A DNA stretch of 5,500 nucleotides from Candidatus Atribacteria bacterium (GTDB lineage Bacteria > Atribacterota > Phoenicimicrobiia > Phoenicimicrobiales > Stramentimicrobiaceae). The notes under the pieces were generated by a model. That model was not told where the DNA came from and did no database searches. It worked only from the letters and a program-made list of their open reading frames with translations. A program made the position numbers and the translations under genes. The DNA is taken from contig JAFGSC010000034.1 in NCBI GenBank assembly GCA_016934875.1, positions 1 to 5,500 of the forward strand, in the 5' to 3' direction. Shown here in pieces: positions 1 through 5,500 of the stretch (its first letter is position 1; each line of letters opens with the position of its first letter).

Positions 1-428
1 AGACCTTATACTCTTCACCTTATCAAGTTATCTGACCAGTTACCAGTTGGTTTTAAAACAGAGACTTTCACTTGCCATCCCCTGTAGAGGACAAAAGATG
101 CTGCTTCTCTTTCATGGCTATCCTGAGACCAACCGTCATCAGATGAATGTACTGACGGACTGGGTCCGATTCAAGGCAATCTGGTACCTCGCCTCATAAA
201 AGAAGCAGGATCAGCAAACATGGGAACCAGATGCTGCGAAAAACTCTCTATACCAACGTTAGCATCGATGCAATACATGCAATACAATGTTAAAATAAAG
301 GCATTTTATGAGCGACTGGTAGCTAAGTATAAACCGAAGAAGGTGTGGCAGTCATAGCCTCAATGCATAAATTATTGTTCATTGCCCATGCTATTTACAA
401 AAATAAGGCTGTTGCTGTTCCAGGATAA
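1..428 (+). pseudogene. Decayed C-terminal part of an IS110-family transposase
   Basis: This is the remains of an insertion-sequence transposase, not a working gene. Conceptual translation gives transposase C-terminal blocks in alternating frames. Positions 156-290 read RQSGTS, then RISKHGNQMLRKTLY. Positions 289-345 read VKIKAFYERLVAKYKPKKV. Positions 348-428 read AVIASMHKLLFIAHAIYKNK and run to a TAA at 426-428. The order 'QSGT...ISK.G...LRK.LY...KAFYERL...K.KK..A.....KLL..A.A.YKN' is characteristic of the IS110 family C-terminal (Transposase_20) domain. Positions 60-155 look like a more degraded stretch of the same domain (fragments resembling P-VEDK and MAIL), with stops and further frame changes. 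The first 60 bases are not clearly assignable. At least two frameshifts are certain (near 288-292 and 346-348) and another is likely near 165-175. The catalytic N-terminal DEDD domain lies outside the window, if it exists at all. The base composition is less AT-rich than the genes downstream, which fits foreign origin. Confidence 0.75.
268..285 (+). repeat. 9-bp tandem duplication inside the transposase remnant
   Basis: ATGCAATAC occurs twice in direct succession (268-276 and 277-285). The unit is a multiple of three, so it does not break the local reading frame (DAIHAI). It may be a replication-slippage duplication in a gene no longer under selection, or simply original coding sequence. Confidence 0.5.
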
Positions 429-454
429 CTGATGAATAGATTAAAATAAAATAT

Positions 455-489
455 TGTTTTAAGAGAATTTAAAGTTGATTTTTAAAACA
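455..489. promoter_or_regulatory. Possible operator-like inverted repeat upstream of the first gene
   Basis: TGTTTTAA (455-462) and TTAAAACA (482-489) are perfect 8-bp inverted arms separated by 19 bases. They lie 35-70 bases upstream of the best -10 hexamer, a typical place for an activator such as a LysR-type regulator. The region is very AT-rich, so such a pair could arise by chance. No regulator gene is present in the window to support it. Confidence 0.2.
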
Positions 490-524
490 GTATCTAACCC
501 CCAACTTCCTTGTAAAAAAATGAA

Positions 525-530
525 TATAAT
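525..530 (+). promoter_or_regulatory. Candidate -10 promoter element for the cluster
   Basis: TATAAT at 525-530 is an exact match to the housekeeping -10 consensus. It would start transcription near 537, leaving a leader of about 33 bases before the ATG at 570. No good -35 box sits at the expected 16-18 base spacing (CAACTT at 502-507 is poor), so the promoter would need an activator or is misidentified. It is the most plausible promoter seen between the transposase remnant and the first gene. Confidence 0.35.
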
Positions 531-557
531 GTTACTATTTTATGCATAAGAGTGAAA

Positions 558-563
558 AAGGAG
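558..563 (+). promoter_or_regulatory. Ribosome binding site that decides the start of the cyclodeaminase-like gene
   Basis: AAGGAG at 558-563 lies six bases before the ATG at 570. The open frame extends upstream to a GTG at 552, but that codon precedes this site and has no Shine-Dalgarno sequence of its own. The ATG at 570 is therefore preferred, removing six lysine-rich residues that merely translate the ribosome binding site. Confidence 0.8.
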
Positions 564-569
564 AAAAAA

Positions 570-1604
570 ATGCCACCTCTAATTGTAAGATTATTAAGTC
601 AAGAAGATGTCATCCAATGCGATGGATTGAATATGCAAAAAACCTTAATAGATATTGAAAAATTTTTTTCTTTAGAAGATAGGGGAGAAGTCGTATTTCC
701 AAGCAAAACAGTATTGCGGTGGGGCGATATTCAATCAGAAGAAATAAAAGGAAGAATTAATTGTATGCCTGCCTATGTTGGGGGAGACATCAATACCCCT
801 GGCATTAAATGGATTGGAAGTGCACCCCAAAATCCTTTACGCTATAGTCTCCCCAGAGCATCCGCAATAACAATATTAAATGATCCAGACACATTGACCC
901 CTGTTGCTATTATGGATGGAACTTTAATTAGTGCAATGAGAACAGGTGCAGTGACTGGAGTTGGTGCAAAATATTTAGCCAGAGAGAATGCTGAAATTGT
1001 TGGGCTCATTGGAGCAGGGGTACAAAATCAAACTCAACTTCTAGCATTATATGAAGTTCTAAAAGGCATTAAAAGGGTAATTATTTATGATAAAGATTAT
1101 CAAAAGTCCTCTGCCTGGGCTGAAAAGATGAGTCAAAAATTAAAATTGAATATCGGTGTGGGAGAATCAGTACAGGAAACCATAGAAAATGCCGATGTTG
1201 TTGTCACGGCAACGACTTCGACAAGTCCAATTATCAAAAAAGATTACTTTAAGGACGGCGTTTTTTATTCACAAGTCGGAGGATATGAATGCGAGGCAGA
1301 AGCCATATCACATTTTGATAAATATGTAGTCGATAACTGGGAAGAAGTATTACATCGCGATATATTTACTATTGCTCACATGTTTAGGGAAGGAAAATTT
1401 CAGAAGAAAGATCTTCATTCAACCATAGGTGGAATCATTAACAAAAAGAAACCGGGAAGGGAAAACGATAAAGAAAGGATATCATTTTCCCCTATTGGAA
1501 TGGGAGCCGAAGATGTTATGGTGGCCTCAAGAATCTATAATGAAGCTATAAAAAATAACATAGGAATTAAATTTACCTTGTGGCAAGAGCCATTCTCCTG
1601 GTAA
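570..1604 (+). CDS. Ornithine cyclodeaminase/mu-crystallin family protein
   Basis: This is a 344-residue, probably cytoplasmic NAD(P)-dependent enzyme of the ornithine cyclodeaminase/mu-crystallin family. The family includes ornithine cyclodeaminase, archaeal alanine dehydrogenase, ketimine reductases and SbnB-like enzymes; all form or reduce imines of amino acids. Visible landmarks, numbered from the ATG at 570, are these: the substrate-side segment GIKWIG (78-83) with Lys80 where the family has its substrate-binding lysine; the signature MDGTLISAMRTGAVTG (115-130); the Rossmann loop GAGVQNQ (148-154), whose usual third small residue is Asn; an Asp at the end of the second strand (about 174), which favours NAD(H); VVDN (253-256), whose Asp255 aligns with the catalytic aspartate of ornithine cyclodeaminase; and a C-terminal IGMGAEDV (309-316). 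Length and a C-terminal LWQEP resemble the subgroup often labelled 'tyramine oxidase subunit B', a name with little functional meaning. The true substrate is unknown; proline formation from ornithine should not be assumed. The next gene is 215 bases downstream on the same strand. Confidence 0.9.
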   Translation: MPPLIVRLLSQEDVIQCDGLNMQKTLIDIEKFFSLEDRGEVVFPSKTVLRWGDIQSEEIKGRINCMPAYVGGDINTPGIKWIGSAPQNPLRYSLPRASAITILNDPDTLTPVAIMDGTLISAMRTGAVTGVGAKYLARENAEIVGLIGAGVQNQTQLLALYEVLKGIKRVIIYDKDYQKSSAWAEKMSQKLKLNIGVGESVQETIENADVVVTATTSTSPIIKKDYFKDGVFYSQVGGYECEAEAISHFDKYVVDNWEEVLHRDIFTIAHMFREGKFQKKDLHSTIGGIINKKKPGRENDKERISFSPIGMGAEDVMVASRIYNEAIKNNIGIKFTLWQEPFSW

Positions 1605-1819
1605 TTTTATAAGATAAACATTTCGTGCTCTAAAGTGAACGATATTTCGAATATGCAATATGCATTGAATCCTGCAATATTACTAGAAAAGAATATTACC
1701 AAGGAGGAGGTGTTTTACAGCCGAATTGATGCTTTGAAGAATGCCGAAGAGTTTAGGAAAAATTAAAATCTTGGCACTGAAAATAAAATGATTGAAAAAT
1801 TAGAAGGAGGAACATTGAA
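1605..1819. other. Intergenic region with a possible small gene remnant and no clear terminator
   Basis: No recognisable gene, RNA or rho-independent terminator is seen here, so read-through from the upstream gene into the receptor gene is possible. The frame of the upstream gene stays open past its TAA until a second TAA at 1764-1766. From an ATG at 1653 it would give 37 residues including KEEVFYSRIDALKNAEEF, charged and helix-like, but without a Shine-Dalgarno before the ATG. AAGGAGGAGG at 1701-1710 is a very strong Shine-Dalgarno look-alike, yet the only ATG near it (1729) stops after two codons. Minor repeats are also present: AATATTAC at 1676-1683 and 1692-1699, and ATATGCA twice in tandem at 1651-1664. 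TTGGCA at 1771-1776 resembles a -35 box but lacks a convincing -10. Confidence 0.5.
1804..1810 (+). promoter_or_regulatory. Strong ribosome binding site of the TAXI receptor gene
   Basis: AAGGAGG at 1804-1810 is a near-perfect Shine-Dalgarno sequence nine bases before the ATG at 1820. It fits the high expression expected of a solute receptor and fixes the start codon. Confidence 0.8.
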
Positions 1820-2779
1820 ATGAAATCTAAAAAAATTGAATTTGTAATCCTATTTGTAGCGTTCATTTTTGCTTTGAGTTGTTCCAATGGTGTCTTTGCG
1901 CAAGTAGAAAGATTTAGCTTAGCAACAGGTGGAACTTCGGGAACATATTATCCTATTGGTGGTGCGATAGCAGATATTGTCTCTAAATTTGTGCCTGGAG
2001 TTGAATTAACTGCTGAAAGTACCGGTGCTTCTGTAGCAAATTTGAAAATGGCAAGACAGGGAGAAGTTGATTTCTTAATGGGAGCTGCTAACACAACTTT
2101 TGCTGCTTTTTCCGGTGAAGACCCATTTGATGAAGAGGTCAAAAATATTAGAGGCATTACTGCTTTATACCCAGAAACATTCCAATTTATTGTCAGAGAA
2201 GATTCAGGTATCAAGGGCTTTAATGATCTCAAAGGTAAAAAAGTAGTAGTCGGTGCACCGGGAAGTGGGACTGAACGGACTACAGGCCTATTATTGGGGA
2301 TGTATGGGATGACGTATGATGATATTGTACCAGAATTCCTTTCTTTTGCAGAAGGAGTTGAAGCGCTAAAAGACAGGACTGTCGATTGTGCTGTAGTTGG
2401 TGCAGGTGTACCCACAGCTGCTGTGATTGATGCTGCAGCTTCGATGGATATTGCTTTGGTTCCTATAGATAATGATGTTTTTGAGCAACATGCGAAAGAG
2501 CATCCTTATTTAGCAGCCAATGTTATACCTGCCGGTCTATATTCAGGAGTCGATGAGGATATCTATACCGTGGCATCTCCTGCCTTACTTTCCGTAAGAG
2601 AAGATATCAGTGAAGAAGTTGTTTACAATATTGTGAAAGCAATCTTTGAGCATACAGATGTCCTGGCCGAAACGCATGCGCAGGGGAAAAATATTAAACT
2701 AGAAAATGCACTTAAAGGGATGAGTATACCTTTGCATCCGGGAGCTGAAAAATATTATAAAGAAATGGGTATTGAGTAA
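1820..2779 (+). CDS. TAXI family TRAP transporter solute-binding protein
   Basis: This 319-residue extracytoplasmic receptor of a TRAP transporter (TAXI class) captures a solute and delivers it to the fused permease encoded downstream. It starts with a typical export signal: positive residues MKSKK, then a hydrophobic core at about 8-20. The mature protein begins either after GVFA (cleavage before Gln28, signal peptidase I type) or at Cys21 as a lipoprotein; the ALSC sequence is an imperfect lipobox. TAXI hallmarks are ATGGTSGTYYPIGGAI (35-50), ESTGASVANLK (66-76), a GFNDLKGKKVVVGAPGSGTE stretch (133-152), DCAVVGAGVPTAAVID (189-204) and the C-terminal LHPGAEKYYKEMG (305-317). Length is normal and the frame is intact. 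Characterised TAXI proteins bind carboxylate solutes such as glutamate or 2-oxoglutarate, but the ligand here cannot be read from sequence. It lies upstream of DUF1850 and permease genes, the usual order for this transporter class. Confidence 0.95.
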   Translation: MKSKKIEFVILFVAFIFALSCSNGVFAQVERFSLATGGTSGTYYPIGGAIADIVSKFVPGVELTAESTGASVANLKMARQGEVDFLMGAANTTFAAFSGEDPFDEEVKNIRGITALYPETFQFIVREDSGIKGFNDLKGKKVVVGAPGSGTERTTGLLLGMYGMTYDDIVPEFLSFAEGVEALKDRTVDCAVVGAGVPTAAVIDAAASMDIALVPIDNDVFEQHAKEHPYLAANVIPAGLYSGVDEDIYTVASPALLSVREDISEEVVYNIVKAIFEHTDVLAETHAQGKNIKLENALKGMSIPLHPGAEKYYKEMGIE

Positions 2780-2830
2780 TTTTAAGTTGCATATATCTTT
2801 TTGTTTCGTAACAGATCATGTAATTTAACA

Positions 2831-2866
2831 AGTAAGGCTTTCTTTAAGATTAAAGAAAGCCTTACT
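2831..2866 (+). repeat. Perfect 16-bp stem-loop between receptor and DUF1850 genes
   Basis: AGTAAGGCTTTCTTTA (2831-2846) and TAAAGAAAGCCTTACT (2851-2866) are perfect inverted arms around a four-base AGAT loop. No run of T follows on the + strand (GACAATAAAGAAG comes next), nor on the - strand, so it is not a classical rho-independent terminator. It begins 51 bases after the receptor stop and its 3' base is 16 bases before the DUF1850 ATG. The likely role is to protect the 3' end of the receptor mRNA, or to lower downstream expression, so that receptor exceeds permease. This is inferred from position; partial termination remains possible. Confidence 0.85.
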
Positions 2867-2882
2867 GACAATAAAGAAGAAA

Positions 2883-3404
2883 ATGATAGGAAAAAAACAT
2901 TGTCAATACAAGTTTTTTTACATAAACATATTCATTTCTTTATTTTTTATTGCTCTTTTTGTCGCCCCAATCATTCATGTCCTAGAGGTAAAGGATATCC
3001 AAAAGAATGAAATATTATTTCAAGAAAAGATATTTCCGGGATACGTTTTTGCAACAAAAATAAGGCATTCCGTTCAATTATCCCCAGTATTTGAATTCTA
3101 TGAAATTGACCATAGTTATGATATTATACTTACTAAAACAATTATTAAAGACTTAGGATGGGGGATGCCCAGTAGTCCAGAAGGTAAACTTCAGATACAA
3201 AATGGCGTAATCATAATAGATGATATTCATCGAAAAATACCTGTTTTAAGATTTCGGGTGAGCTATATAGCAGAACCAGAATTTATTTTAAGGGGTAGAA
3301 CTTATGATCTGAGGTTTTTAGTCGATGATAGTCACTCATTGGAAATTTTAAGCAAAAAAATTTCCGCATTAAGTAGAATTTATTATTTTTTTGCAAAGGA
3401 ATAA
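2883..3404 (+). CDS. DUF1850 family protein linked to the TRAP-TAXI transporter
   Basis: This is a 173-residue protein of unknown function matching the DUF1850 family, which is frequently encoded beside TAXI-type TRAP transporters. A short basic N-terminus is followed by one hydrophobic segment (about 11-33) that could be a membrane anchor or uncleaved signal, placing the rest outside the membrane. Family-like conserved segments are IRHSVQLSPVFEFYEID (60-76, with His-Ser-Val, Pro-Val and Glu) and LGWGMPSSPEG (91-101). The remainder looks beta-rich. The ATG at 2883 is the only reasonable start, but its Shine-Dalgarno is weak (AAGAAGA around 2874-2880) and it sits just beyond the base of a strong stem-loop, so translation is probably low compared with the receptor. 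The stop is 20 bases before the permease start, implying co-transcription. An accessory role in receptor-permease coupling is possible, but this is inference. Confidence 0.85.
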   Translation: MIGKKHCQYKFFYINIFISLFFIALFVAPIIHVLEVKDIQKNEILFQEKIFPGYVFATKIRHSVQLSPVFEFYEIDHSYDIILTKTIIKDLGWGMPSSPEGKLQIQNGVIIIDDIHRKIPVLRFRVSYIAEPEFILRGRTYDLRFLVDDSHSLEILSKKISALSRIYYFFAKE

Positions 3405-3406
3405 TC

Positions 3407-3413
3407 AAGGGGG
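3407..3413 (+). promoter_or_regulatory. Ribosome binding site of the fused TRAP permease gene
   Basis: AAGGGGG at 3407-3413, directly after the DUF1850 stop, is the only purine-rich Shine-Dalgarno match before the ATG at 3425. The 11-base spacing is longer than ideal, and the match has G in place of A within the core, so initiation may be moderate. A TTG at 3414 is out of frame and can be dismissed. Confidence 0.55.
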
Positions 3414-3424
3414 TTGAAGAAAGT

Positions 3425-5350
3425 ATGAATCAATTGGTTGAGGAAAAAGAGCAAAAAAATACGCAAGAAATAAGTAGATCAAGAAAATTAGTTGGTCAGG
3501 CGGCACTTGTAGTAGCTCTTATTGCCATTTCAATGTCAATTTTTCAGTTTTATTCTGCAGGTTTTAGGATGTTGCCTGCCATGCAACATCGTGCCATACA
3601 TCTTTCTTTTGCGTTAGTTTTAAGTTTCTTATTGTATCCTGGTTCTAAAGGACAGCATCAAAAAATATCATTCTTGGATTATCTTTTTGCAATATTAAGT
3701 ATAGCAATAGGTTTGTATTTGGTTATTGAATATAAGGAACTAATCTATCGCGCTGGTGATCCTATCTTTTTAGATCTGCTTATGGGTTTTATCGCTTTGT
3801 TCTTAGTATTGGAAGCAACTCGCAGAGTTATGGGTTGGCCAATTGTTATTGTTGCTTTAGCATTTTTATTCTATGCTTATTTTGGTCCATATATGCCTTC
3901 GGCAATCGCCCATAAAGGTTATACCCTTAAAAGAATTATAGACCATATGTATTTAACAACTCAAGGTATCTATGGCGTAGCAATCTATGTATCCTCTACA
4001 TTTGTTTTTACTTTTGTGTTATTTGGTGCTCTTTTAGAAGCTACAGGAGGATCTCAATTTTTTATCGATTTTGCCTTTGCTTTGACAGGAAGACATAGGG
4101 GAGGTCCTGCCAAAGCTGCAGTTTTATCCAGTGGCTTAATGGGTATGATTTCCGGAAGTGCTTTTGCCAATGTGATTACTACGGGTACGTTTACCATTCC
4201 TCTCATGAAGAGTGTTGGGTATTCTCCTGTATTTGCAGGCGCTGTTGAAGCAGCTGCCTCAGCAGGTGGGCAAATAGCTCCTCCCGTCATGGGAGCCGCT
4301 GCTTTTATCATGGCAGAAATGCTTGGGATTTCCTATGGCAAATTAATCATTTATGCTGCACTTCCCGCCCTGTTATACTTTCTTGCTGTAGGGGTCATGG
4401 TTGATTTTAGGGCAGGTAAATTAGGGATCAGTGGTGTTTCTAAGGAGAAATTACCGAAATTAATTCCAATCTTGAAAAAAGGAGGGCATTTAATTTTTCC
4501 TCCCATTGCAATTATTTATTTTTTAGTCGTTGGCTACACTCCAATTAAAGCGTCTTTTTATGCGATTATTATTACGTTCATTGCAAGTATGTTTAGAAAA
4601 GAGACTAGGTTAACACCCAAAAGGTTAATGATAGCCTTTGAAAAAGGTGCAACGAATGCTTTAAGCATCGTAGCAGCTTGTGCAGCTGCTGGGATTATCG
4701 TTGGTGTGGTTACATTAACGGGTTTGGGTTTAAAATTTGCAAGTCTAATTGTTGACCTATCCGCTGGAAACTTAATGTTGGCACTGTTCTTAACAATGAT
4801 TTCTTGTATCATATTTGGAATGGGTATGCCAACAACTGCTCTATATGTTATTTTAGCGACTTTAGTAGCTCCTGCATTAGTCAGGATGGGAGTAATTCCC
4901 GTTGCAGCTCATCTTTTTATATTTTATTTTGGTGTTTTTGCAGCACTGACACCACCGGTTGCTCTGAGTTCTTATTTAGCAGCATCTATTGCGAAGGCAG
5001 ATGGAGTAAAGACTGCGCTTGCAGGTTTAAAACTAGCCCTTGCAGCCTTTTTGATGCCCTATATCTTTGCCTTATCTCCTTCGTTATTATTAATTGATAC
5101 CTCTATTGGGAAAATTTTATGGATTTTGTTTACATCCTTGTTAGGGATTTTTAGTTTGGCCGGGAGCATTGAAGGATATTTTTTGATTGATAATATCGAT
5201 ATACCAAAACGATTAGTCTTATTCGTATCTGCCCTCAGCTTAATTGTTCCCACCGTGATCACCGACACTATCGGTTTTGCTGGAGTTGGTTTGGTTTCTA
5301 TTTCGATGATGATAAGAAAAGCAAAACAGCGAAGGGAGGAAAAGGGTTGA
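3425..5350 (+). CDS. TRAP transporter fused permease (DctQ-DctM type)
   Basis: This 641-residue integral membrane protein is the permease of the TAXI transporter. It combines the small DctQ-like and large DctM-like subunits in one chain and imports solute using an ion gradient, normally sodium. After a charged cytoplasmic N-terminus (1-22), hydrophobic segments at about 25-45, 57-72, 82-102 and 114-130 form the DctQ-like part. The EATRRVMGW motif (130-138) marks the transition typical of TAXI fusions. The DctM-like part carries FGALLEATGG (200-209), GSAFANVITTGTFTIPLMK (244-262), GGQIAPPVMGAAAF (281-294), GMGMPTTALYV (465-475) and FAALTPPVALSSYLAASIAK (505-524); the repeated GS/TG and APP/TPP loops are the inverted-repeat hairpins of this fold. 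A further hydrophobic tail (about 563-628) ends in a basic RKAKQRREEKG. Length is normal for fused TAXI permeases and the frame is intact. The stop overlaps the next start codon. Confidence 0.95.
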   Translation: MNQLVEEKEQKNTQEISRSRKLVGQAALVVALIAISMSIFQFYSAGFRMLPAMQHRAIHLSFALVLSFLLYPGSKGQHQKISFLDYLFAILSIAIGLYLVIEYKELIYRAGDPIFLDLLMGFIALFLVLEATRRVMGWPIVIVALAFLFYAYFGPYMPSAIAHKGYTLKRIIDHMYLTTQGIYGVAIYVSSTFVFTFVLFGALLEATGGSQFFIDFAFALTGRHRGGPAKAAVLSSGLMGMISGSAFANVITTGTFTIPLMKSVGYSPVFAGAVEAAASAGGQIAPPVMGAAAFIMAEMLGISYGKLIIYAALPALLYFLAVGVMVDFRAGKLGISGVSKEKLPKLIPILKKGGHLIFPPIAIIYFLVVGYTPIKASFYAIIITFIASMFRKETRLTPKRLMIAFEKGATNALSIVAACAAAGIIVGVVTLTGLGLKFASLIVDLSAGNLMLALFLTMISCIIFGMGMPTTALYVILATLVAPALVRMGVIPVAAHLFIFYFGVFAALTPPVALSSYLAASIAKADGVKTALAGLKLALAAFLMPYIFALSPSLLLIDTSIGKILWILFTSLLGIFSLAGSIEGYFLIDNIDIPKRLVLFVSALSLIVPTVITDTIGFAGVGLVSISMMIRKAKQRREEKG

Positions 5351-5500
5351 TGAAAGTTACCGTAATAGGAGCAGGTAATGGCGGATTAGCAATAGCTTCG
5401 CATTTAGCCTTACAAGGGCATCAAGTCAATTTGTACAGTATTTTTAAAGAAGAATTAGAACCAATCATCGCAAAAGGAGGATTGGAATTAGAGAGTGTAC
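5350..5500 (+). CDS. Opine (octopine/nopaline) dehydrogenase-like protein, N-terminal fragment
   Basis: Only the first 50 residues are in the window; the gene continues past its right edge. It opens with MKVTVIGAGNGGLAIASHLA, a Rossmann dinucleotide-binding motif in the GxGNGG form typical of the NAD/NADP octopine/nopaline dehydrogenase family. HQVNLYSIFKEEL follows, covering the second strand. Enzymes of this family reversibly join an amino acid and a 2-oxo acid, using NAD(P)H, to give N-carboxyalkyl amino acids (opines). Related ketopantoate reductases and glycerol-3-phosphate dehydrogenases begin similarly, so the call rests mainly on GxGNGG. The ATG at 5350-5352 shares its A with the permease TGA (5348-5350), and a purine-rich AGGGAGG lies at 5334-5340. 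Translation is therefore probably coupled to the transporter, which suggests the enzyme acts on the imported solute or its product. Confidence 0.8.
   Translation, partial: MKVTVIGAGNGGLAIASHLALQGHQVNLYSIFKEELEPIIAKGGLELESV

Noticed and set aside
51..490. TTTTAAAACAG at 51-61 and 480-490 as target-site duplications around the insertion remnant
   Set aside because: The left copy lies at the edge of or inside the transposase-like stretch, IS110 elements usually make no or very short duplications, and the core TTTTAAAA is a low-complexity palindrome likely by chance.
1771..1795. TTGGCAC before the receptor gene as a sigma-54 (-24/-12) promoter
   Set aside because: TGGCAC resembles the -24 element, but the required GC at the -12 position is replaced by AA within an A-rich stretch.
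1605..1819. Riboswitch or T-box leader before the receptor gene
   Set aside because: No conserved riboswitch core, T-box sequence or paired terminator/antiterminator could be recognised in this AT-rich gap.
1948..2415. 155-residue open frame on the - strand inside the receptor gene
   Set aside because: It mirrors the strongly conserved TAXI coding sequence, has no family resemblance of its own and is a shadow frame.
2831..2880. Rho-independent terminator after the receptor gene
   Set aside because: The stem is perfect, but neither flank has the T-run needed, and the downstream genes clearly belong to the same transporter.
2801..3010. 69-residue + strand frame across the stem-loop and the start of the DUF1850 gene
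   Set aside because: It overlaps the real DUF1850 gene in another frame, translates the hairpin and has no ribosome binding site or recognisable domain.
4804..5097. 97-residue + strand frame within the permease gene
   Set aside because: It is rich in Cys and Ser, a frame-shifted reading of membrane-protein codons, and lies fully inside the clear permease gene.

Overview
This window is AT-rich, with strong AAGGAG-type ribosome binding sites and every gene on the + strand. That fits a low-GC Firmicute (Bacillota), although nothing here fixes the class. Four complete protein-coding genes and one truncated gene at the right edge form what looks like a single co-directional transport and amino-acid metabolism cluster. 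The left edge is decayed mobile-element sequence.

Layout: (1) Positions 1-428 hold the broken 3' end of an IS110-family transposase, readable only by switching frame several times. (2) Positions 429-569 are an AT-rich leader with a good -10 hexamer (525-530) and the ribosome binding site that sets the start of the first gene. (3) 570-1604 encodes an ornithine cyclodeaminase/mu-crystallin family NAD(P)-dependent enzyme. (4) 1605-1819 is a gap with no recognised gene, no visible terminator and a possible gene remnant. (5) 1820-2779 encodes a TAXI-type TRAP solute receptor. (6) A perfect 16-bp stem-loop (2831-2866) lies in the next gap. (7) 2883-3404 encodes a small membrane-anchored DUF1850 protein. 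(8) 3425-5350 encodes a fused TRAP permease with small (DctQ-like) and large (DctM-like) membrane parts. (9) From 5350 to the window end is the N-terminus of an opine (octopine/nopaline) dehydrogenase-like Rossmann enzyme, whose start codon overlaps the permease stop.

How they may work together: the TAXI receptor would capture a small carboxylate-containing solute outside the membrane and hand it to the ion-driven fused permease. DUF1850 proteins commonly travel with TAXI transporters, but their role is unknown. The two flanking dehydrogenase-type enzymes belong to families that act on amino acids, imines and N-carboxyalkyl amino acids (opines). The arrangement therefore suggests uptake and interconversion of an amino acid or opine-like compound. 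This substrate guess is inference from gene context; the sequence does not prove it. The transporter genes are an established type of cluster. The less ordinary points are the two enzymes around it and the stem-loop that splits receptor from permease.
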